Positions 6,657 to 13,276 of a DNA stretch of 13,276 bases are shown here, one piece after another (the stretch's first letter is position 1; each line of letters starts with the position of its first letter). The translations under genes and the position numbers were made by a program. The notes beneath the pieces are model-generated. The model saw only the letters and a list, made by a program, of their open reading frames with translations. It made no database searches and had not been told where the DNA came from. The stretch spans positions 1-13,276 of the forward strand of contig CAZTVM010000053.1 of the NCBI GenBank assembly GCA_964617065.1. Reading direction: 5' to 3'. The stretch is from JAVBNU01 sp964617065 (GTDB lineage: Bacteria > Cyanobacteriota > Vampirovibrionia > Gastranaerophilales > Gastranaerophilaceae).

Positions 6657-7370
6657 ATGGCTTTTTCAGAAAAAATACAGGGTTTAATCAATTCGAGCGG
6701 TCAAGAAGCCGCTGTTTCTCGTGCTACTCAAATAAACGCTTATGTAGATAAATTAAATGCTCAATTAAATCCGCAAAGTGTGGCAGCGCCGGCATCTTTT
6801 GCGGAAATGTTAAAAGCTAGCAATGGTGCGACTGTATCGTTTGGTTTGCCAAAAAATATTTCGAAAACTTCAAAAAGTAATATAAGTGCTGCGTTCCCTC
6901 AAGTCAGTAATTTGAGTAATATTAACGGTAATTTAGCTGTTACAAATAATAGTATCGGTTCACTCAACTCAGGTTCCGTCAAAAATTTGTCGAAACCTCA
7001 GATTTTGAGTATAATCTCAAGAATTTCAAAAAAATATGATGTGGACGAAAAATTAATACAAGCTTTAATTAGGCAAGAATCAGGTTTTAATCCTGAAGCT
7101 GTTTCAAAAGCAGGAGCAATGGGTTTAATGCAATTAATGCCGAAAACTGCTAAAGGGCTTGGTGTGTCAGACCCTATGAATCCCATACAAAATGTAGATG
7201 GTGGGGTCAGACATTTGAAAGGTTTATTGGCGAGATATAATGGGAATTTAGTTTTAGCACTGGCGGCTTACAACGCAGGTGGCGGGAATGTCGATAAGTA
7301 CAAAGGTGTGCCCCCTTTTAAAGAAACACAGAATTATGTCAAAAGTATTTTAGCAAATTATTTAGGATAG
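6657..7370 (+). CDS. SLT-type lytic transglycosylase in the flagellar operon
   Basis: The C-terminal half (about 112-237) is a goose-lysozyme-like SLT domain that cleaves peptidoglycan between MurNAc and GlcNAc with 1,6-anhydro formation. Its marks are the catalytic E141 in IRQESGF (138-144), GAMGLMQLMP (153-162), ALAAYNAGGGNV (201-212) and TQNYV (224-228). The first ~110 residues are Ser/Asn-rich, low in charge and probably disordered, with no hydrophobic Sec signal; SFAEMLKAS (47-55) is the only notable patch. Sitting between flgC and fliE, it most likely opens the cell wall for the rod, the job done by FlgJ in Salmonella (a different, GH73 glucosaminidase domain) and by SltF in Rhodobacter. 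Export through the flagellar gate with the N-terminal region as signal is my inference. SD AAGG (6646-6649), spacing 7. Confidence 0.9.
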   Translation: MAFSEKIQGLINSSGQEAAVSRATQINAYVDKLNAQLNPQSVAAPASFAEMLKASNGATVSFGLPKNISKTSKSNISAAFPQVSNLSNINGNLAVTNNSIGSLNSGSVKNLSKPQILSIISRISKKYDVDEKLIQALIRQESGFNPEAVSKAGAMGLMQLMPKTAKGLGVSDPMNPIQNVDGGVRHLKGLLARYNGNLVLALAAYNAGGGNVDKYKGVPPFKETQNYVKSILANYLG

Positions 7371-7380
7371 GAAATAAATT

Positions 7381-7719
7381 ATGATAACAAATAAAATTCA
7401 AAACGCAGATTTATTCGGTTCAATACAAGCTTCAAAGCTTGACACACAGTTCAGTATGCCTTCAGCGAGATTGGACAGTGTAGAAAAGCCTGAAACAGGG
7501 AATTTTAAAGCTGTTTTTAGTGGTCTTGTTGAAAATTTAAACAAAGAAATGGAAAAACCTGATGAATTGATGGTCGACTTAATGAACGGTAACAAAAATG
7601 TCGATATACATGACGTGATGATAGCGATGTCAAAAGCAGAGCTTGGAGTTAATGTAGCTACACAAATAACAGGTAAAATCATACAATCGTATGAAAAAAT
7701 TATGCAAATACAGGTCTAA
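7381..7719 (+). CDS. fliE: Flagellar hook-basal body protein FliE
   Basis: FliE joins the MS ring to the first rod subunits and is among the first substrates of the export gate. The 112 residues have a variable N-terminus and the conserved FliE C-terminal helix: DVMIAMSKAELGVNVA (78-93) and QITGKIIQSYEKIMQIQV (95-112). The ending IM-x-IQV matches the family's usual IMRMQV. The SD overlaps the previous stop (TAGGA, 7368-7372), so translation is probably coupled to the transglycosylase gene. It precedes fliF, as in most flagellar clusters. Confidence 0.94.
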   Translation: MITNKIQNADLFGSIQASKLDTQFSMPSARLDSVEKPETGNFKAVFSGLVENLNKEMEKPDELMVDLMNGNKNVDIHDVMIAMSKAELGVNVATQITGKIIQSYEKIMQIQV

Positions 7720-7721
7720 AC

Positions 7722-7750
7722 TTCATTTATATAGAAAAAAATTGTATAAT
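7722..7750 (+). promoter_or_regulatory. Possible internal promoter ahead of fliF
   Basis: The only sizeable gap in the operon before fliF (56 bases) holds a perfect TATAAT (7745-7750) with a poor TTCATT (7722-7727) 17 bases upstream, 25 bases from the fliF ATG. It could give extra transcription of fliF onward. The -35 match is weak. Confidence 0.35.
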
Positions 7751-7775
7751 ATTCTTAGATAAAACAGAGTAAAAT

Positions 7776-9518
7776 ATGGATTTCCAAAAAATACTGCAAC
7801 AATTGAAAGATATGCCATCACACTTAAAGATAATTATAGTGAGTGTGTTGATTATTGCTGTGGCGTTAGTTTTTGTAGTGGGTATAAAAGGTTCGTCATC
7901 ATCGCCCAAAAAAGTTTCCGGTGAAGGACAAGAAACAGAAGGTATTTTAGACCAAGAAGAATTAAAAGTTGATATAAAGCTAATAACAACCGACAACATC
8001 GGCAAAGCGCTTGAAATACAATCTGCGCTCGCAAAGGTTGGCATACGTGTTTTGAGGGAAGAAAACGGTTCAAAATCGACGTTAATATTACCTGTAAAGC
8101 GTTACAACGGTAAAAAGAACACAATGTCGGACAGGGACAGAGCGTTGTTAGAAATAGTTAAAGGCGGTTATGTCGACCAAAATGTCGGATTAGAAATTTT
8201 CGACAAAGGCGATTTCACATCGACGAAAGAAGACAAAAGAATAAGACTTTCAAGAGCTATAAATGGTGAGTTATCGAGATTAATCAGAAAGATTGACCCA
8301 GTGCAAAGTGCGTCGGTGTTCATATCAATCCCTGAGCAGACGATGTTTGCGGCGGATAAAAAGCCGGTAACTGCGACTGTGCAGGTTGTTATCCCCACAG
8401 GAGATAGATTGCCTGAAATAAAAGTAAGAGCGATTGAGAACTTACTTTTAGGTAGTGTCACAGGTCTTACGATGGATAATATTTCTATCACCGACACAAA
8501 TGGAAATGTTTACAACAGTGTAATTGGTGCGGAAGACGATATTTTAGCTAAAATGCAAGAGAACGACCGTTACATGACACAAAAAGTGCAAACGCAGTTG
8601 AATAAACTGATAGGCAAAGGCAATTATGTTGTGACAGTTAGCACGCAGTTGAGAGAAGCGCCATTAGAAAAAACTAGTTTGGTGTATGACCCTCAACAAA
8701 AGACGGCTGTCAGTGAGCAGGTCTTTTCAGAAGGTTTGGGGGACCAGACAAAAGACTCCAGCAGTTCTTTGAACGCAGTAAGCACTTATTTGCCGAACGG
8801 TTTACCTGCTGGTGGCAGCAATTCAGCACAGTCTCGCAGTTATGCAAGAAGCGCTAAAGAAACGCAATATGGTGTTACGAAAACGCAAGTCAGTGAATAC
8901 TTAAAACCAGGTGTGATTGAAGAAATTTCAATAGCGGTAACTCTTGATCAAAGTGCGATACCTGTAAATGTTTCATTGGAAGAATTGAGAATGTTGATTG
9001 CGTCCGCCGCTTCGCCTAGAGCTTCAGTTGATAATGTTACGATTGCATTTTCGGATAGTATTGACCCATTTTTAGCTTCTGACAAGCCTACAGCACTGCC
9101 AAAGCCGGACGCAAGCGGTAATCCTTGGTGGTTAGTCGGCGTAATGCTGCTTATTTTATTGGGTTCAGGTTTTTACATTTTAGGTAAACGTCTCAAAGCT
9201 GACGCAGCTCGTCAGCGTGATGAATTGCAACAAATAAAAGAGAAGTCAGTTGAGCAAGAACGTCAATTGCAAGATGTTAATTTAAAAGCGGCAGAATTGA
9301 TTGAGAAACAAAGTCAGTTAGCCCAAAACATTTTGGAGCAGAGAGCGCAAGTGATGCAACAGCCTCAACAAGTTGCAGTAGCGGAGCAGCCACAACCGAC
9401 AAGAGCGGAAGCAGTGCCTGAGTTGGCGGAGGCTCTTGATGAACTGACAGAAGATATAGATTACGTTGATGAAGATGAACTAGCTAATGAAATGCAGAGT
9501 TGGATAGAGCGTTCATAA
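7776..9518 (+). CDS. fliF: Flagellar MS-ring protein FliF
   Basis: FliF oligomerises in the inner membrane to form the MS ring that houses the export gate and carries the switch. The 580 residues have a first membrane helix at about 18-36 (KIIIVSVLIIAVALVFVV), ring-building periplasmic domains with the YscJ-like core KEDKRIRLSRAINGELSRLI (151-170) and SASVFISIPE (178-187), a Ser/Gly-rich region (about 318-360) of the kind that forms the beta-collar, and a second membrane helix at 450-470 (WWLVGVMLLILLGSGFYIL). A Gln-rich probable coiled coil (475-528) follows. The acidic tail DIDYVDEDELANEMQSWIER (560-579) resembles the FliG-binding tail of other FliFs, with its conserved Trp near the end. 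Length is normal. The SD is weak (AGAG, 7766-7769). Confidence 0.95.
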   Translation: MDFQKILQQLKDMPSHLKIIIVSVLIIAVALVFVVGIKGSSSSPKKVSGEGQETEGILDQEELKVDIKLITTDNIGKALEIQSALAKVGIRVLREENGSKSTLILPVKRYNGKKNTMSDRDRALLEIVKGGYVDQNVGLEIFDKGDFTSTKEDKRIRLSRAINGELSRLIRKIDPVQSASVFISIPEQTMFAADKKPVTATVQVVIPTGDRLPEIKVRAIENLLLGSVTGLTMDNISITDTNGNVYNSVIGAEDDILAKMQENDRYMTQKVQTQLNKLIGKGNYVVTVSTQLREAPLEKTSLVYDPQQKTAVSEQVFSEGLGDQTKDSSSSLNAVSTYLPNGLPAGGSNSAQSRSYARSAKETQYGVTKTQVSEYLKPGVIEEISIAVTLDQSAIPVNVSLEELRMLIASAASPRASVDNVTIAFSDSIDPFLASDKPTALPKPDASGNPWWLVGVMLLILLGSGFYILGKRLKADAARQRDELQQIKEKSVEQERQLQDVNLKAAELIEKQSQLAQNILEQRAQVMQQPQQVAVAEQPQPTRAEAVPELAEALDELTEDIDYVDEDELANEMQSWIERS

Positions 9519-9528
9519 TAAGACGAGT

Positions 9529-9533
9529 GGAGG
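9529..9533 (+). promoter_or_regulatory. Ribosome binding site deciding a TTG start
   Basis: GGAGG lies 7 bases before the TTG at 9541 and in the 22-base gap after fliF. No in-frame ATG lies near, so this site makes TTG the start of the gene in the fliG position. Confidence 0.75.
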
Positions 9534-9540
9534 AAATCAG

Positions 9541-10542
9541 TTGCCAATAGCAGGATTTGAGTATCAAGAATTTTCCAAAAATTTAGCCCAGCAGGCTGGT
9601 GGTGTTATTCCAGCAGATATGGACGAAAATTCTCGTAATTATATAATAAATTTGGTATACAATTACTGTTTACTAGCAGGCGAAGCACTCGACAATGATA
9701 CAACGGTTGAGCTTACGGCTGATCAAGGACGGATTATTTGCCAATTTATCGGAGAGTGGACGTTTCACAAGGCTATTGATATAATTAGAAGTGATTTACC
9801 ACTTGCCGTTCGAGATGAAACTTTACAAAAAATAGCATTTACAGTTTTTGAAATAGCAAAACTTGCTATTATCAAGCATTTACCAATACAGCAAATAATA
9901 ACGCTTGTCGAGCAGCATGTAAAAAAAGCGTTTGATGAAGCGATAGCTGATTTAAAAAATCGTGGATTGATTGATGAAAATAAAGCAGAAAACGCAGTAG
10001 GTCAGTCTAATATAGATGTAATGGCGCAACAAGAGCAAGAAAATGAAGAAGCAGCGCCACAGGAAGCACAACAAGCTGTGCAACAAGACACAGCTGCAGC
10101 TGTTTCTCCTCATCCTCAGAGAAATGAGAGCAATAAAATTTTGAAATTAGCGTCTTTGGCACTTTTGTTGAAAAAGCTTCCACAAGAAAAAGTTGCGTCT
10201 ATTTTATCAAAATTTACTCAAAAAGATGCAGATTTAATAGTTCAGTATATAGGGATGCCGGATTTGCAGCAAAAATTGGATAGTTCAATAGCTATGAAAT
10301 GTTTGATGGAAATAAAAAGGAATATGCCCGCGTCAAATCGTGTCAATGTAAACAAGGTCAATGCAAAAATTAATGAAATAATAAAACATTCTGATAGTGA
10401 GCGTATTTCAGATATTATAGATGATGAAAGAGAAAATATAAAGCAATTGATAATAAATATCGACAGCAAGAAGAAAAAATCGTTGCCTCCGCATGTTGCT
10501 GCTGTTCTATGTAATTATTTGGAAGAAAAAGTAAAATCATGA
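9541..10542 (+). CDS. Unrecognised helical flagellar-operon protein in the fliG position
   Basis: This 333-residue protein lies between fliF and fliH, where fliG normally sits, but it is not a recognisable full FliG. Three parts are visible. Residues 1-147 are a mainly helical region I do not recognise. Residues 150-195 are a Gln/Ala/Glu-rich linker. Residues 197-333 are helical again. Within the last part, LASLALLLKKLPQEKVASIL (203-222) continuing into SKFTQKDADLIVQYI is similar in spacing to the FliG N-domain pattern (KAAILLLALGEExAAEVLKHL...), and SLPPHVAAVLCNYLEE (314-329) faintly recalls the start of the FliG middle domain (EHPQ-x-x-A-x-x-L). The charged C-terminal torque domain is absent. 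It could therefore be a truncated or divergent switch protein that binds the FliF tail, or an unrelated adaptor; MgtE-N-like helical repeats are an alternative. It starts at TTG with a strong SD, and its stop overlaps the fliH start (ATGA). Confidence 0.75.
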   Translation: MPIAGFEYQEFSKNLAQQAGGVIPADMDENSRNYIINLVYNYCLLAGEALDNDTTVELTADQGRIICQFIGEWTFHKAIDIIRSDLPLAVRDETLQKIAFTVFEIAKLAIIKHLPIQQIITLVEQHVKKAFDEAIADLKNRGLIDENKAENAVGQSNIDVMAQQEQENEEAAPQEAQQAVQQDTAAAVSPHPQRNESNKILKLASLALLLKKLPQEKVASILSKFTQKDADLIVQYIGMPDLQQKLDSSIAMKCLMEIKRNMPASNRVNVNKVNAKINEIIKHSDSERISDIIDDERENIKQLIINIDSKKKKSLPPHVAAVLCNYLEEKVKS

Positions 10543-11240
10543 TTATAAAAAGAAAAAAAACTTCAACAAATACTGACACAATATTGCCCAAAGCGGTAGA
10601 GAAAGAGGCTGAACCGATAATTGAGGAAACAGCTGCAGACACAGAATTTGATTTTATGAATACAGCGTTTGAGGAACGAGCCGAGCGACGTAGGGGAAAC
10701 CGTCGTCGAGGGTATCGCAGAATTGATGATAGAAAATTGGTTTCTCGAGCACAAGAAGAAGCTATAACTATTCGAGAGCAAGCTTCTAAAGAAGGCTTTC
10801 AAAGCGGTTTAGAAATGGCGCATGCTGAAATTGAAAAAATCAAACAATCTATAATTGATATAGCAAATGTCAGAGATGAGGTTTATAAAGAGGTTTCAGC
10901 GGATATTTTAGATATATCGCTTGCAATTGCAAAAAAAATAATTAAAAAAGAAATTAATGAAGACAAAAATGTTTTATTGCAAATGATAATAGCTGCAATA
11001 AACGAATGTGGCAAAAATGAGTCCAGAATAGTCATTAAGGTTTCTCAAACGGATATGGAATTTGTCAAAATAAACATACCAGAAATTTCAGCGGAAACGC
11101 AAGGTGATGGAAAAATACACGTAATGTATGACAGTAATATTAGTGAAAATAATGTTATAATTGAGACAACAAACGGTGTAATAGACTTATCGTTTGAAAC
11201 GCAATTGAGCGTTTTGAAAGAGATGTTTAAAACAGTATAA
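10539..11240 (+). CDS. fliH: Flagellar assembly protein FliH
   Basis: FliH is the stator-like regulator of the export ATPase FliI and links it to the switch/C ring and FlhA. The 233 residues hold an N-terminal charged region with an arginine-rich tract at 47-61 (RAERRRGNRRRGYRR), then a helix with small-residue spacing (SRAQEEAITIREQASKEGFQ, 69-88, and SGLEMA), and the FliH/YscL C-terminal domain. In the latter, DISLAIAKKIIKKEI (125-139) and IIETTNGVIDLSFETQLSVL (207-226) match the family pattern 'ET-x-x-G-x-ID-x-x-x-x-x-QL-x-x-L'. The start overlaps the preceding stop, implying coupling. Its partner FliI is not in the window. The Arg-rich stretch is unusual and may bind nucleic acid or acidic partners; that is speculation. 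Confidence 0.9.
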   Translation: MIIKRKKTSTNTDTILPKAVEKEAEPIIEETAADTEFDFMNTAFEERAERRRGNRRRGYRRIDDRKLVSRAQEEAITIREQASKEGFQSGLEMAHAEIEKIKQSIIDIANVRDEVYKEVSADILDISLAIAKKIIKKEINEDKNVLLQMIIAAINECGKNESRIVIKVSQTDMEFVKINIPEISAETQGDGKIHVMYDSNISENNVIIETTNGVIDLSFETQLSVLKEMFKTV

Positions 11241-11246
11241 GGGAGG
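11241..11246 (+). promoter_or_regulatory. Ribosome binding site deciding the TTG start of flhA
   Basis: GGGAGG directly follows the fliH stop and lies 5 bases before TTG at 11252. The next in-frame ATG (11340-11342) falls after the first membrane helix and would remove it, so TTG is the better start. Confidence 0.75.
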
Positions 11247-11251
11247 CAGCA

Positions 11252-13276
11252 TTGGCAGGTGATAATAATGCCAACAATCCAGTAAGTGAAGTATTTTTAG
11301 CGATTTTTGTAATATCATTAATTTTGATATTACTTGTTGAAATGCCTAATGCTGTAATCAGTTTTTCAATATGTATGAATATCACATTGGGTATTATTTT
11401 ACTTATGATATCGTTGTATATTCAGAAGCCACTTGAATTAGCGGCATTTCCATCAATTTTGTTAATCGGTACAATGTTTCGACTTGCACTTAGTATTGCG
11501 TCAACACGTTTGATTTTGGCAAAAGGTGACGCAGGTCAGGTAGTTGACGCATTTGGAGAATTTGTTACAGGCGGTAACCTCATCGTTGGTGGTGTTATTT
11601 TTATAATCATTACGATTGTTCAATTTTTGGTAATTACAAAAGGTGCTGAGCGTATTGCTGAAGTAGCGGCGAGGTTTGCGTTAGATGCCATGCCCGGTAA
11701 ACAAATGACTATTGATGCTGACTTCAATGCAGGTTTGATATCGCCGGAAGAAGCTGTTAAAAAGCGTGAAGATTTACAAAGAGAATCAGCGTTATTCGGT
11801 TCTATGGATGGTGCGATGAAGTTTGTAAAAGGTGATACGATAGCCGGTATTATCATTGTTGTCGTAAACATAATCGGGGGATTGTGTATAGGAATGTTTA
11901 TTGATGGTATGCCTATGGCAGATGCAGTAGATAAATACACAAAATTGACAATAGGTGATGGCTTGGCAGCACAAGTTCCTTCACTGATTATGTCAATAGC
12001 AGCCGGTATCGTAATGACACGTTCATCAGCAGGTAGTTCTTCTTTAGGTAAAGATTTAGCGTTTCAATTTTTGAATAAACCTTGGGCTTTAATATTCACA
12101 TGTTGTTTCTTAGGATTGTTAATGATAATGGCGCTCATAACACAAGCTTTGCCGTGGTGGCCGTTTGCAATTTTTATTACAGGCATTTTAGTTACAGGTT
12201 TTTCTGTTATGGTCAATCAAGATGTGCAGGCGCAATTAGGTCAATTAGATTCTGTAAGACAGAGTATGCAGGATTTAGTTAATCCAAATAGAATGTATGA
12301 ACGTTTAGGTGTAGATGTTTTGAGTTTGCAGGTTGGCGGTGGGTTGTTAGTTATAGCTGACCCTGATCAAGAAGGACAATTATTGGCGAAAATTGCGGCT
12401 TTAAGACAACGAATTACTGACGAGTTAGGTTATATTATTCCAAACATAAGAATTATGGATTCATCAGCGTTAGATGATAATGAATATCTCATTTCCATAC
12501 GTGGTAATAATGTTGCGAATGGGTTTGTTTATCCGGGAAAATTCATGATAATAGCTGACCAATGGGACGCTTTGGGCAAACCTCACCCTGCTAATATGAT
12601 TGTAGGTATTGACCCTACTTATCAGGCGCAAGCTTACTGGGTCGACAGAGAAAATATAGACCCACGTGACAGGCTTGTTACAGTTGATGCTACTGATGTT
12701 ATTGTCACACATTTACAAGAATGTGTAAGAAAATATGTTGATGAAGTAATGACAAAAACTGATGTTTTAAAGTTGATGGAATTGGTCAAAAGCCAAGACC
12801 CGACATTGGTTAATGACCTTGTTCCTACCATTATTTCGACAAGTGATTTGCGAAAAATATTTGTCAATTTAATTCGTGAAAAAGTTTCTATAAAAGATAT
12901 TATATTTATATTTGAAAGGCTGTGTGACTATGCACGTTTCTCAAAGGAACCTGATATTTTGTCTGAGCGTTTAAGAACGGCTTTGGGTCGACAAATTTGT
13001 TTAGCTAATGCAACCGACAATACTATGTATGCGCTGACGTTATCAGCAGATTGGGAAAAAACGCTTGACGACAGTTGTCAAAGAACAGAGTTAGGTACAA
13101 TGTTTTTGCTCAATCCATTGCAGGTACAAGAGTTGATTGAGTTATCAGCTGCTACTTTAATGAGAGCGCATCAAAATATAGGTAAACAACCTGTTATATT
13201 GTGTTCACCCCGTATAAGGTTGCCGCTGTACCAACTATTAGAACGTCATATACCGACAATTGTCGTAATTTCATAC
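11252..13276 (+). CDS. flhA: Flagellar export gate protein FlhA (3' end just outside the window)
   Basis: FlhA is the membrane protein of the flagellar type III export gate; its cytoplasmic domain forms a nonameric ring that docks FliH/FliI, chaperones and substrates, and it takes part in proton-driven export. The reading frame is open for 675 codons to the last base, and FlhA is usually about 690 residues, so only some 15-25 are missing. The N-terminal half has about eight hydrophobic helices (first at 14-29). The FHIPEP signature is intact: RIAEVAARFALDAMPGKQM (134-152). D195, in KGDTIAGIIIVVVNIIGG, is at the place of the conserved Asp important for proton use in Salmonella FlhA (D208). The cytoplasmic domain starts near 345 (DVLSLQVGGGLLVIADP at 355) and ends in PTIVVISY. 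Downstream of fliH one would more often find fliI; here flhA follows directly. Confidence 0.96.
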   Translation, partial: MAGDNNANNPVSEVFLAIFVISLILILLVEMPNAVISFSICMNITLGIILLMISLYIQKPLELAAFPSILLIGTMFRLALSIASTRLILAKGDAGQVVDAFGEFVTGGNLIVGGVIFIIITIVQFLVITKGAERIAEVAARFALDAMPGKQMTIDADFNAGLISPEEAVKKREDLQRESALFGSMDGAMKFVKGDTIAGIIIVVVNIIGGLCIGMFIDGMPMADAVDKYTKLTIGDGLAAQVPSLIMSIAAGIVMTRSSAGSSSLGKDLAFQFLNKPWALIFTCCFLGLLMIMALITQALPWWPFAIFITGILVTGFSVMVNQDVQAQLGQLDSVRQSMQDLVNPNRMYERLGVDVLSLQVGGGLLVIADPDQEGQLLAKIAALRQRITDELGYIIPNIRIMDSSALDDNEYLISIRGNNVANGFVYPGKFMIIADQWDALGKPHPANMIVGIDPTYQAQAYWVDRENIDPRDRLVTVDATDVIVTHLQECVRKYVDEVMTKTDVLKLMELVKSQDPTLVNDLVPTIISTSDLRKIFVNLIREKVSIKDIIFIFERLCDYARFSKEPDILSERLRTALGRQICLANATDNTMYALTLSADWEKTLDDSCQRTELGTMFLLNPLQVQELIELSAATLMRAHQNIGKQPVILCSPRIRLPLYQLLERHIPTIVVISY

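Noticed and set aside
8168..8497. Minus-strand open frame within fliF
   Set aside because: It is a shadow of the conserved ring domain of FliF.

Overview
The window is AT-rich bacterial DNA using the standard code (TGA is a stop). It is mostly one plus-strand flagellar operon running off the right edge, with a few unrelated genes at the left. The A+T bias, low-GC coding style, TTG starts backed by strong Shine-Dalgarno (SD) sites, compact rod proteins and non-standard flagellar gene order suggest a flagellated, non-proteobacterial gut or rumen lineage. A Gastranaerophilales/Vampirovibrionia (Melainabacteria)-type genome is my best guess. This is inference from style and gene content; no 16S or marker gene is present.

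Left part (1-4421). A response-regulator receiver domain on the minus strand is cut by the left edge. Next, also minus, comes a GH77 4-alpha-glucanotransferase (MalQ family) with an Asn/Ser-rich N-terminal tail. An AT-rich divergent promoter region (about 2517-2673) separates it from a plus-strand gene for a 543-residue Lys/Asn-rich predicted membrane protein that I do not recognise. A weak hairpin with a T-run follows, then the flagellar operon's leader. No stretch without a gene exceeds 300 bases; the longest is 227-452.

Flagellar operon (4422-13276, all plus, gaps of 2-56 bases or overlapping). Two FlgF/FlgG-type rod proteins come first, then FlgB, FlgC, a soluble SLT-type lytic transglycosylase, FliE, FliF, an unfamiliar 333-residue protein where FliG would normally be, FliH, and FlhA lacking only its last residues. 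Together these build the export gate (FlhA, FliH), the MS ring (FliF), the MS-ring/rod adaptor (FliE) and the rod (FlgB, FlgC, FlgF/G-like). The transglycosylase probably opens peptidoglycan for the growing rod. The usual fliG and fliI are not seen in their canonical places.

The most interesting points are the unrecognised protein in the fliG slot, whose C-terminal half weakly resembles a FliG N-terminal domain, the lytic transglycosylase without an obvious Sec signal between flgC and fliE, and the unknown membrane protein beside the operon. I see no CRISPR array, tRNA, rRNA or mobile element.
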